NCBI GenBank assembly: GCA_965651905.1
Contig: CBFGUG010000028.1
Coordinates: 26,559 to 90,558, forward strand
Length of the DNA: 64,000 bases
Direction: 5' to 3'
From: SZUA-265 sp965651905
Lineage (GTDB): Bacteria; Myxococcota_A; Polyangia; Polyangiales; Polyangiaceae
In this document: piece after piece, positions 36,891 through 45,054 of the stretch
Layout: every line of letters begins with the position of its first letter
Position numbering within the stretch: the first letter of the stretch is position 1
Notes under the pieces: model-generated
Databases searched by the model: none
What the model saw: the letters and a program-made list of their open reading frames with translations, nothing else
What the model was told of the DNA's origin: nothing
Position numbers and translations under genes: made by a program

Positions 36891-38683
36891 TGTCGCACGC
36901 GCTGCGTCGCTGGCCTGCGTTCGCCTGGATACCGACCTACCACGCCAAACGGGATCTGCCCGCAGACGCGCTCGCGGGCATCACCGTGGCGGTGATGTTG
37001 ATCCCTCAAGGCATGGCCTACGCCATGCTTGCGGGCCTGCCGCCGATCATGGGGTTGTACGCGTCGGTGTTGCCGTTGGTCGCGTACGCGCTGTTCGGCA
37101 CGTCGCGTCAGCTGTCGATAGGGCCCGTCGCGATGGACTCACTGCTCGTGGCAACGGGCGCGAGCCTGGTGGCCCCTGTGGGAAGCCCGGAATTTCTGAC
37201 CGCCGCCATCTTGCTCGCGGGCATGGTCGGCGTGCTGCAAGCCCTGATGGGGTTGCTTCGTATGGGCTTTTTGGTGAACTTTTTGTCGCGTCCCGTGATC
37301 AGCGGCTTCACCTCAGCCGCTGCGATCATCATCGGCTTCAGTCAACTGGGCCACTTGATCGGCGTGCCACTGGAACGCAGCAACCAGTTTCACGAGCTTC
37401 TCGTCGGTGCGGCTTCGCGTCTCGGCGAGGTTCATTGGCCAACTTTGGCAGTGGGGCTCGGCTCGATCGCCGGCATCGTATTGCTTCGCCTGTGGGACCG
37501 CCGTTTGCCCGGTGCGCTGATCGCGGTGTTCGTCGCCACTGCGTTGACATTCTCGCTCGGTTTGGACCGAAGCGGGCTGTCCATCGTCTCTGAGGTACCT
37601 CGAGGTTTTCCGTCAATCGGGCTGCCCACGCTCGACCTTGCGATGGTGAAAGCACTGCTGCCCAGCGCGCTGATGATCGCCTTGGTTGGATTCATGGAAG
37701 CCATCAGCGTCGCCAAAGCACTGGCCGCAAGACACGACTACGAAGTCGACGCCAATCGTGAACTGATCGGCTTGGGCGCCGCCAACTTCGGTGCGTTCCT
37801 GAGCGGCGGCTATCCCGTCAGTGGCGGCTTTTCGCGCAGCGCCGTCAACGACCAGGCTGGCGCCAAGAGCCCCGTCGCGGCTCTGGTGACCGCCGCCGTG
37901 GTGGCATTGTCGCTGATGCTGCTGACACCGCTGTTCTACTACCTTCCCAAAGCGGTCCTCGCCGGGATCGTGATGTCTGCGGTGTTCGGCTTGATTGACG
38001 TCGAGGAGCTGATTCGGTCGTGGAAGGTGCGACGAGTCGACGCCGTATTACTCGCCGTCACCTTCGCGGTCACGCTGTTCATCGGCATCGCGCAAGGCAT
38101 CTTGGTCGGTGTGCTGGCGTCGCTCGGCGCGTTCGTGCACCGCAGCACTCGCCCGCACACGGCAGAGCTCGGACGGCTCCCGGGGACGAACGTCTTCAGA
38201 AACTTCGAACACTTTCCCGAAGCGGAGGCGCTACCTGGAGTGCTCGTCGTCAGAATGGACGCGGCATTCTACTTCGCCAACGTGTCCTACTTCAAGACGC
38301 AGCTCGAACACCTGCTCGCGCACTCGAAACGTTCGCCGCACGCTCACACAGTGCTGCTCGACTGCAGCAGCATGAACGACCTAGACACCTCAGCGGCTCG
38401 CGCGCTGGAAGACACCGTTCGATCGCTGAGAGCACGAGGGAAGGACTTGCTCTTGGCGAACGTGAAAGGTCCCGTGCGCCAAGTGATGCGCCGCTCGGGT
38501 CTATGGGACCTCATCGGCAGTGACCACATCTACTTCGACCTGGCTCGCGCTGCCGAAGCAGTGGCGCGGCTGCGTTCGCGCGAAACAACGCTCGCCGCGA
38601 ACGCAGCCATTCCTCTACGTCACGTGAATGATGTGTCAGATGAATGCGACAGCTGCCCAGGCAACGCCTCCTGCGGCAAGTAA
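36887..38683 (+). CDS. SulP-family anion transporter with STAS domain, 598 aa
   Basis: The ATG at 36887 overlaps the dioxygenase stop. About twelve hydrophobic segments fill residues 25-425, with the SulP signatures LPADALAGITVAVMLIPQGMAYA at the start and PVSGGFSRSAVN (about 313-324). A C-terminal STAS domain follows (about 450-555), including LLDCSSMNDLDTSAARALED, which carries the conserved Ser/Asp loop. A short Cys-containing tail (CDSCPGNASCGK) is unusual. The family carries sulfate, bicarbonate and similar anions. Given the neighbour enzyme, I infer export or uptake of sulfite or sulfate. The 3' end overlaps the convergent gene at 38636 by 48 bp. Confidence 0.93.
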   Translation: MMSHALRRWPAFAWIPTYHAKRDLPADALAGITVAVMLIPQGMAYAMLAGLPPIMGLYASVLPLVAYALFGTSRQLSIGPVAMDSLLVATGASLVAPVGSPEFLTAAILLAGMVGVLQALMGLLRMGFLVNFLSRPVISGFTSAAAIIIGFSQLGHLIGVPLERSNQFHELLVGAASRLGEVHWPTLAVGLGSIAGIVLLRLWDRRLPGALIAVFVATALTFSLGLDRSGLSIVSEVPRGFPSIGLPTLDLAMVKALLPSALMIALVGFMEAISVAKALAARHDYEVDANRELIGLGAANFGAFLSGGYPVSGGFSRSAVNDQAGAKSPVAALVTAAVVALSLMLLTPLFYYLPKAVLAGIVMSAVFGLIDVEELIRSWKVRRVDAVLLAVTFAVTLFIGIAQGILVGVLASLGAFVHRSTRPHTAELGRLPGTNVFRNFEHFPEAEALPGVLVVRMDAAFYFANVSYFKTQLEHLLAHSKRSPHAHTVLLDCSSMNDLDTSAARALEDTVRSLRARGKDLLLANVKGPVRQVMRRSGLWDLIGSDHIYFDLARAAEAVARLRSRETTLAANAAIPLRHVNDVSDECDSCPGNASCGK

Positions 38684-39013
38684 ACGGACGACGTAGCCGC
38701 GAAAATCTTTCATCGTGGCGGTCACACCGTTCGTCGTCTCACCATCGTATTTTTGCACGTCGATGTAGCGAACGATGATGATGGCTGCCACCAGGGCCCA
38801 GAACCCGAGACTCATCAACGAAATCAGCGGCGGGTCGTGACGCCCCAGGTGCATCAGATAGCCAACCATACAGAGCGGGCCGACCACGAGCCAGCCCAGA
38901 CGAAAAACGATACCTACAGCACTTGCCCCTTCTTGCTCCTGCGCATCACGCGAACGTGAGCGGATGGGCGTGCTGCTCTTGTGGGTCGTGTTGGGGGCGG
39001 AGTCGTTTTGCAT
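38636..39013 (-). CDS. Small membrane protein, 125 aa
   Basis: A polar N-terminus of about 30 residues leads into three hydrophobic segments (VGIVFRLGWLVVGPLCMVGY, LISLMSLGFWALVAAIIIVRY, VVRLLAAGGVAWAAVAFI). No family is recognised. It converges on and overlaps the SulP gene by 48 bp, so the two transcripts form sense/antisense ends. Frame and codon bias look real, but the function is unknown. Confidence 0.65.
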   Translation of the reverse strand: MQNDSAPNTTHKSSTPIRSRSRDAQEQEGASAVGIVFRLGWLVVGPLCMVGYLMHLGRHDPPLISLMSLGFWALVAAIIIVRYIDVQKYDGETTNGVTATMKDFRGYVVRLLAAGGVAWAAVAFI

Positions 39014-39274
39014 GATCGTGTTCCTCGGGTAAAGGAACGCCCAACCCTCCGACGACAGCGTGGGTGCGCCGCACGAACACGGCTACAACTAGGACCAGGC
39101 GTTCAACTCGAAGAGCGGCCCGACTCTTCGCACGACCTGACACGGCTCACGGCCGCGCACCCTGTTCCCGTGCGTAGGACCCAACCAACCCCACGTCAAC
39201 CGCCGACGACGGCGCATCGCGACAAACCTGGCACGCTACGTGATCGCTCTGCGCTGGCCGTGCATGAACGTCAC

Positions 39275-41182
39275 ATGATGCGCGTGAGTCCGTTGTCGCT
39301 ACTGCAAGCATCCGTGTTCATCTGCTTGGCCTCCGGGTGTACCGAAACGACAAACGACGGCGCAACTTCGGCAGTAATGTCGTCTGCTCCTGGCGATTCC
39401 GCGCCCGACAGTGTTGTCGCAGGGAACTCTGGTGCGGGCACTGGAACGACGACCAGTGAGGCAGCGACAACCAAGCCGTCTAGCGTTTCTAGTGACGACG
39501 CGGACGACGCACCAGGAAGCCCTGGCAGCAACTCGGCAGGCGACGATGCTACCCCGGCGGATCCTCCGCTCGACGACTCCCCCGCAGACGACGCGGATGT
39601 CGACGACAGCGCCACGACTGACGACGCGACTACCGACGACAGCTCCGCGACTGACGACTCAACCACAGACGACAGCTCCGCGACTGACGACACGGACGAT
39701 AACTCCGCGACTGACGACACGGCTCTCGACGACAGCTCCACGACAGACGACGGCAGCAACTCCGATGATGGATCGGCGTCGAGTGACGACGGCAGCACCG
39801 ACGACGGTATCGTCTTCCCTGACGCCGACTGCGCGGAGCTGGTTTCCAACCCGAACGTCAACTGGCGCGAGTCATCACTCCAGACAGACCAAGCGATCGT
39901 CGAATGTTTGGCGACATCTCTGGGCAGCCCCGTGGGATACGGCGAAAACGCTCTCGGAGGTTACGATCCCAACGGGGCCAGCCGCTTGACCGTGATCACC
40001 AAAGGAGGTTCGCTTTCACCCGAGGAGCAGATCGCTGAGGTAGTGAGCAGTGATGAACACCACTGGATTGTCTTCGACAAGGACGACTTCAGCACGCCAT
40101 CAGAGGTTGCGTTGTACCGCTTGCAATGTGCGGATCCGAGCGTTCAGTCCGCACTCGGAATCACCAGCCCAGAAACCTGTGTCGACTACGAAGCCTGGTG
40201 TACGAACAACGCGCTCACTGGCAACGCCTGCCTAGAGACGTTCTTCAACGAGCGCCTCAACGATGGTGACCTCCCCATCCGCAACCTCCGCATCGGCTCC
40301 AACACGACGATTGACGGTCGGCAGAGCCAAGCACAATTCCTGTTCAGCGGCTTTCAGATCGGGTCCGACTCGAGCGGTGAGCCCGTCGAGACGGCTAGTA
40401 GCGTGATCCTCACTCACCTGCGCTTTCAAGGGGCGGGCCACACGGAAGATCACGGACTCGACCCCGACATGATCCGTTCGACGGGCGCGTCACACGACAT
40501 CTGGATCCACAAAAATACCTTCGATCTCACGGGCGACTCGGCGTTCGACGTCAAGGTCGGTGCATACGACATCACGATGTCGTTCAACCTCGTGCAAAAC
40601 GTCAAACGCGCTGCGCTCCACGGCTCCAGCGACAGTCGCGAAATCAACGAACAGATCACGACGACCATGCACCACAATCTGTTCGTCACCACCGACGATC
40701 AGTACGACGAACTCGGCAATACGGGGCGCCGAGTCCCGTTGATTCGCCGCGGTCGTTCCCACATGTTCAACAACGTGTTCTACAACTACCGCAAAGACGT
40801 GCTCAGTGTACGTGTGGGTGCAGAGGTAGCGTTCGAAGACAACGCGTTCCTGGCCAACCCAGCCGCGGCGGGCGATGACGACATCGAGTATTACGTCGAG
40901 AACCTGCTGCGCGACTTTCAGGAGGGAGGCCTCGAGATCGCGGGCAGCTTCGTGTGGTATTCGGACGCAAACTTCACCCTGGACTCGTCGGCGCGAGGGG
41001 ATCTCACAGCGTCCCACGGGTCTACGAGTGACATGTTTGCGGAGTACAGCGAACGCTCGCGAACCACCATCAGTGCCGCGCGTCGCGAAGCGGGGCAAGA
41101 GCTGGTTGACTACGTTCTCGACACCGCGGGTCGCGACGGGGACGTTCCGTTGAACTCGCCGCTTGCCGCAGAGGCCCCCTGA
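39275..41182 (+). CDS. Pectate-lyase-like lipoprotein (PL1-type beta-helix) with Asp-rich linker, 635 aa
   Basis: The ATG at 39275 (or 39278) gives a lipoprotein signal with the lipobox LASGC near C23. An acidic linker of TDD/SDD repeats runs from about 65 to 180. The C-terminal 450 residues are a right-handed beta-helix like polysaccharide lyase family 1: VGYGENALGGYD near 220, NLRIGSNTTIDGR, then the active-site region ILTHLRFQGAGHTEDHGLDPDMI, IWIHKNTFDLTGDSAFDVK and NLVQNVKRAALHG, ending with MFNNVFYN. The usual calcium-site WIDH is IWIHK here, so activity is probable but not certain. A secreted pectin or pectate degrader tethered by a spacer fits the neighbouring arabinanase-like genes. 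Confidence 0.85.
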   Translation: MMRVSPLSLLQASVFICLASGCTETTNDGATSAVMSSAPGDSAPDSVVAGNSGAGTGTTTSEAATTKPSSVSSDDADDAPGSPGSNSAGDDATPADPPLDDSPADDADVDDSATTDDATTDDSSATDDSTTDDSSATDDTDDNSATDDTALDDSSTTDDGSNSDDGSASSDDGSTDDGIVFPDADCAELVSNPNVNWRESSLQTDQAIVECLATSLGSPVGYGENALGGYDPNGASRLTVITKGGSLSPEEQIAEVVSSDEHHWIVFDKDDFSTPSEVALYRLQCADPSVQSALGITSPETCVDYEAWCTNNALTGNACLETFFNERLNDGDLPIRNLRIGSNTTIDGRQSQAQFLFSGFQIGSDSSGEPVETASSVILTHLRFQGAGHTEDHGLDPDMIRSTGASHDIWIHKNTFDLTGDSAFDVKVGAYDITMSFNLVQNVKRAALHGSSDSREINEQITTTMHHNLFVTTDDQYDELGNTGRRVPLIRRGRSHMFNNVFYNYRKDVLSVRVGAEVAFEDNAFLANPAAAGDDDIEYYVENLLRDFQEGGLEIAGSFVWYSDANFTLDSSARGDLTASHGSTSDMFAEYSERSRTTISAARREAGQELVDYVLDTAGRDGDVPLNSPLAAEAP

Positions 41183-41431
41183 TCACCCATGGCGGTCCAC
41201 TGCGCAGTGAATCCCACTACGCAGGTGATCCGTCACCCAGGTGATCCGTTACGCTGTCGATCCTTGACGCAAACGCCGCACCTACAGCGGTCACCTTGTC
41301 CCACCAACTCGTCCTGACCGAGCCGCGTTCACCCAACGATGCTCGATTGCAACCTTGCACGGTCTCGACGGGGAACTCCGCGAAAGCCTGCTCGAAACCA
41401 TACGGCACATCCTTCGCATCATCTTAAGACC

Positions 41432-41947
41432 GTGAACGACATTCAGCGTCCCGATGGTTCCGAAACGATTCAACCTCGTCGCAAAGAGGAACGCCGCAAG
41501 CTGCGGCTCTGGATTCGAGTCGTGACCACGGCATTGAGCGCTGGGCTCGCTTTCGCCTGTTCGGACCCTGGTTACGACGCTCCTCGCGGCAGTGACGCGT
41601 TTGCGGAGACCGCAAACTACGAAGACTCACGCGACGACTCCGCAGCCCCGAGCGATTCGCCGAAGGCCGCTGAGGCAGAGGTCGCGGAAGAGGCCACCCA
41701 CGCCGCGGCTGAGCCTAGCTCGGACCGCCCCAATGCGCTGACGCTCAGTAGCACGTCGGTAACCCAAGGCGATGTGTGCGAAGGCTCATCCGTGATCGAA
41801 TGTAAGGTCGACCTGCCGCCACAGGGTGGCGTCGTCAACTGCTTCGTCGGCCTGCGAGTGTGTCACGGGGGAACGTGGAGCGACTGCATGACGGAAGCGG
41901 GCGTCGAGCAAATCCTCGCGGCCGAAGAAACCAACGTCACGCTGTGA
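41432..41947 (+). CDS. Small putative lipoprotein, 171 aa
   Basis: I take the GTG at 41432; an ATG at 41339 is in frame but would add a His/Arg-rich leader. Either way the ribosome-binding site is weak. The lipobox LAFAC follows the hydrophobic stretch WIRVVTTALSAGLAFA, then an acidic, Ala-rich spacer, and a small C-terminal domain with four Cys (VCEG, IECK, NCFV, VCHG, DCM). Two disulfides would hold it together. No family recognised. Confidence 0.6.
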   Translation: MNDIQRPDGSETIQPRRKEERRKLRLWIRVVTTALSAGLAFACSDPGYDAPRGSDAFAETANYEDSRDDSAAPSDSPKAAEAEVAEEATHAAAEPSSDRPNALTLSSTSVTQGDVCEGSSVIECKVDLPPQGGVVNCFVGLRVCHGGTWSDCMTEAGVEQILAAEETNVTL

Positions 41948-42334
41948 CGAGCCGACCAGGCTGGTCCTGACTGACCGTACAAGCCCGGGACCCTGGACGA
42001 GGTCATTCAACCTCCGCCCCATCACGTCGCCGCGAGCTGCGTTACGCGTCGTTCGGATACTTCGTTGCTGAAGCCGCCCAGCGTCGCGAAGTACCTGGCG
42101 GCGTTCGCTAATTTCACTCCTCGCAGCTCCGTCGCCGTCCGCACCTCCGCGAAAGCTGATCGCAGAGGGTCGGCGCGCCACGGCCACGACACGCCTCTCC
42201 TAACCCGTCGTGATCGTTGTCGATCCCGACGGGCCGAATTGGACCGAAGTTTCTTCGACGGAATCGCGGAGGCCTCGCGTTGAACCCACATCAACGGCCG
42301 CTACGGCCCAACGTTCGTGGAGAAAAAGCCAATC
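41948..42334 (+). other. Intergenic spacer, 387 bp, no gene seen
   Basis: No coding-like frame or RNA gene is evident. The last bases carry the GGAG ribosome-binding sequence (42319-42322) of the EF-hand gene. No clear promoter box or hairpin was found. Confidence 0.3.
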
Positions 42335-43105
42335 ATGAAAACCAAGACCATCATTCTGTCGTCCGTCGCAGCCTTGACCCTCAGCGCGGTTGCTCTCGCA
42401 GGACACCACGGCGCCAAGCACTTCGAAAAACTCGACGTCGACGGCGACGGCCAGATCACCCAAGCCGAATTTCAGAACGCAGCCGCCGAGCGCATCACCG
42501 CCGCGGACAGTGACGGCGACGGCGCTGTGACGCCCGAAGAGATGAAGCAGCACATGAAGAGCAAGCATGCCGAGCACAAGGCGGCATTCATGGCGAAACT
42601 GGACGCCAACGGCGACGGCGAGCTCAGCCGCGAAGAGGCGAGCCGCATGCCCGAAGAGAAGTTCACCAAGCTCGATACTGACGGCAACGGATCGCTGAGT
42701 GAAGCCGAACTAGCTGCAGGCAAGCGCGCTCACAAAGACCCCGCTAAGCGCGCGGAGCGCGCAGCCAAACGCTTCGCCAAGCTCGATGCGAACGGCGACG
42801 GATCGCTGAGCCCCGATGAAGCGAAGCGCATGCCCGAAAAGGTCTTCCAAAAGGTCGACAAGAACTCGGACGGAGAGCTCAGTATCGAAGAGTACAGCGC
42901 GGCGGGCCCCAAGCACGGCAAGCGCGGCCTCGGCAAGATGCTGGAGAAAACCGACACGAACGACGACGGCAAGGTCGACGTTCAGGAAGCCCAGGCGATG
43001 GCTGACCAATTCTTCAACAAGCTCGACAAGAACGCAGACGGCGTCTTGACGAGCGACGAGCTGAAGCGCCCAGGCAAGCGCGGTAAGAAGCACGGCCACA
43101 AGTAA
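42335..43105 (+). CDS. Periplasmic EF-hand protein with eight calcium-binding loops, 256 aa
   Basis: The ATG at 42335 has GGAG twelve bases upstream and begins a signal peptide (MKTKTIILSSVAALTLSAVALA). Eight DxDxDG-type loops follow (for example DVDGDGQITQAE, DSDGDGAVTPEE, DANGDGELSREE, DTDGNGSLSEAE, DKNSDGELSIEE, DTNDDGKVDVQE). Most have all five acidic or oxygen ligands and the final Glu, so high calcium capacity is expected. Linkers are Lys- and Arg-rich helices, and the tail (GKRGKKHGHK) is basic. The role is probably calcium buffering or sensing in the periplasm. No partner is evident in the neighbourhood. Confidence 0.93.
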   Translation: MKTKTIILSSVAALTLSAVALAGHHGAKHFEKLDVDGDGQITQAEFQNAAAERITAADSDGDGAVTPEEMKQHMKSKHAEHKAAFMAKLDANGDGELSREEASRMPEEKFTKLDTDGNGSLSEAELAAGKRAHKDPAKRAERAAKRFAKLDANGDGSLSPDEAKRMPEKVFQKVDKNSDGELSIEEYSAAGPKHGKRGLGKMLEKTDTNDDGKVDVQEAQAMADQFFNKLDKNADGVLTSDELKRPGKRGKKHGHK

Positions 43106-43405
43106 ACAGAACTCGAGCGTCAAGCCGAGCAGCGAGTTCACCCGTACTCTCCTTCGTAGTCCCGCGAGGCGGGGGAAGGTCTCACTCAGCCCTTCCCTCG
43201 CCTCGTGTCCGTTTAGCCACAGCGATGCTTCAGCGAACAGCGACGCTTCAACATGACGATGCTTCGGGCTACGCTGGAACCACCAACGCAGGATTGCTAC
43301 GCCAACACTTGACGGAATTCCGTTCGAGAGCACGATCCGCAGCGTCTCGTGTCAGGCGCACGGCCACTTCGACCGCGTTCGCCCTGACCGCGACAAGCAC
43401 CGAAC
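43106..43405 (+). other. Intergenic spacer, 300 bp, no gene seen
   Basis: Between the EF-hand gene and the small membrane protein there is no recognisable gene. A partial inverted repeat of CCTTCCC/GGGGGAAGG type lies around 43168-43198, but its stem is too irregular to call a terminator. Confidence 0.25.
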
Positions 43406-43570
43406 ATGTCCAACGAGTCTCGCTCTAGCGTCACTTCCAAACCTTCCCGAAAGCCGTCCATCAATCTGGGCCGTAGCGACGATCGCCCTGAACCCGCCTG
43501 GGTGTCGATCGCCTGGATCGCGATCCCGCTGCTGTTGTCCTTGGTTGCAGCTGTCGCTTCAGGCGGCTGA
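43406..43570 (+). CDS. Very small single-pass membrane protein, 54 aa
   Basis: The frame ATG 43406 to TGA 43570 gives a polar, Ser/Arg-rich N-terminus of about 30 residues, then one hydrophobic helix (WVSIAWIAIPLLLSLVAAVA) and a short Gly tail. The codon third positions are GC-rich like the neighbours. The clear N-tail/anchor plan suggests a real small protein, but it matches no family I know and lacks a good ribosome-binding site. Confidence 0.4.
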   Translation: MSNESRSSVTSKPSRKPSINLGRSDDRPEPAWVSIAWIAIPLLLSLVAAVASGG

Positions 43571-43764
43571 CGACGCGCCCCGGTCGACACTTCAGCCGCA
43601 CTGAGCCGTAGACCAATCTAGGGGCAACGCAGCGGACGCTCTCGAGGCACCCTTGCCCATCCCCTGATTTGCACTAGGTTTTGCGGCGTGGTCAGAGAAC
43701 GCTCCGCTCCTTCCCTTCCGCCACAGCGCGCTGTTTTGCACGCTGGAACCGTTTGGGGAGCCGA

Positions 43765-45054
43765 GTGAAGGGTTGGGTCCGGCGACTTTCCGTAGTGTGT
43801 GGCGTTTTTGCCGTATGCATAGGCGGGGTGATGCTCGTCCGATCAGTGACCAGCGACGCGACGCAGGTTACTGCCACAGCGCAGTCGGGCCCCGTTCCCG
43901 TAGAAGTGGCGCCCGTGCAGCAGGGACCGATCGAACGGCGCCGTACACTGACGGGCACGCTCGAAGCAGCAAGTGAGTTCCTGATCGCTCCAAAAGTCGC
44001 GGGGCGAGTCGAGAGCGTGTCCGTCGACTTGGGAGATGAGATCGAACGCGGACAGGTCGTCGTGAAGATCGATGACGACGAGTTCGTTCAGACCGCGGCA
44101 CAGGCGCGAGCTGCCGTCGGCGTAGCAAAAGCTGAACACGTAGCTGCGAAGAGTGCGCTCGAGATCGCCGAACGCAACCTCGAACGCACGAGAGCGTTGG
44201 TCGCCGAGGGTGTCGCGACAGAAGCGAACTTGGACACGGCTCGCTCGCAGCAACTAGCAGCCACCGCCCAGGTCGACGTCGCCGCATCCGAGGTCGCGCG
44301 CTCCAAAGCGACGCTGCGCGCCGCTGAAGTGAGAGCGAGCTACACGCGCGTTTCCGCCAACTGGACGGGCGACGACGAGACCCGAGTCGTAGCCGCTCGC
44401 TACGCCGACGAAGGTGAAATGGTCGCGGCCAACACGCCGCTGCTGTCAGTGGTCGATTTGGACCCGGTCAACGTGGTGGTGCACGTCGCCGAGGAGGACT
44501 ACGCAGAACTGCAGCCCGGCAAGCCCGTCGAACTCACCACCAGAGTCTACCCAGGTGAGACCTTCCCCGCGCAAGTGGCGCGCGTCTCCCCAGTCTTCGA
44601 AGCCGAGTCACGCCAGGCGCGCATCGAACTGACGGCGAACAACGAGGCCGGGCGACTGAACCCGGGAATGTTCGTACGTGCGGAGGTAGTGCTCGAACGC
44701 GTTCCGAACGCCACCGTCGTGCCCCGTGACGCGCTCGTCACTCGAGAAGGTCGAACGAGCGTGTTCGTCGTGTCAGACGACCGCACGCGGGTGTCGCTGC
44801 GGCCTGTCGAGTTGGGGGTCTCGCAGGGCGAAATGGTGCAGATTCTGGAGCCTCGTGTCTCTGGAGAAGTCGTTACGTTGGGGCAGCAACAACTCGAGGA
44901 AGGTTCACGCATCACCATCCCCGACGCGGCGAGCAGCACCCCCGCCCTGGTGACGGACGATCCGCACACCGCAAGGGCGAACGACGACAACCCGGGTCCC
45001 GGCACCAACCGCCTTCCCCTCGCCCCAGCCCTCGGAGCTGACGCAGGCCCGTGA
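43765..45054 (+). CDS. RND efflux periplasmic adaptor (AcrA/HlyD-type), 429 aa
   Basis: The GTG at 43765 sits a few bases after GGGGAG and begins the membrane-anchoring segment (VVCGVFAVCIGGVMLVRSV). Open frame upstream is low-complexity and is not chosen. The rest follows the adaptor order: barrel-sandwich half (TLTGTLEAASEFLIAPKVAGRV, DLGDEIERGQVVVKIDDDEF), a coiled-coil hairpin rich in Ala/Glu, the second lipoyl half, a beta-barrel (VVHVAEEDYAELQPGKPVELTT) and a membrane-proximal domain, ending in a loose Pro/Asp tail. It bridges the pump to an outer-membrane channel. No outer-membrane partner gene is nearby. The stop overlaps the pump gene (GTGA). Confidence 0.93.
   Translation: MKGWVRRLSVVCGVFAVCIGGVMLVRSVTSDATQVTATAQSGPVPVEVAPVQQGPIERRRTLTGTLEAASEFLIAPKVAGRVESVSVDLGDEIERGQVVVKIDDDEFVQTAAQARAAVGVAKAEHVAAKSALEIAERNLERTRALVAEGVATEANLDTARSQQLAATAQVDVAASEVARSKATLRAAEVRASYTRVSANWTGDDETRVVAARYADEGEMVAANTPLLSVVDLDPVNVVVHVAEEDYAELQPGKPVELTTRVYPGETFPAQVARVSPVFEAESRQARIELTANNEAGRLNPGMFVRAEVVLERVPNATVVPRDALVTREGRTSVFVVSDDRTRVSLRPVELGVSQGEMVQILEPRVSGEVVTLGQQQLEEGSRITIPDAASSTPALVTDDPHTARANDDNPGPGTNRLPLAPALGADAGP

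Noticed and set aside
41220..41255. Direct repeat AGGTGATCCGT twice near 41220-41255
   Set aside because: Two short copies only, in a gap between two genes; too little to call a repeat element.
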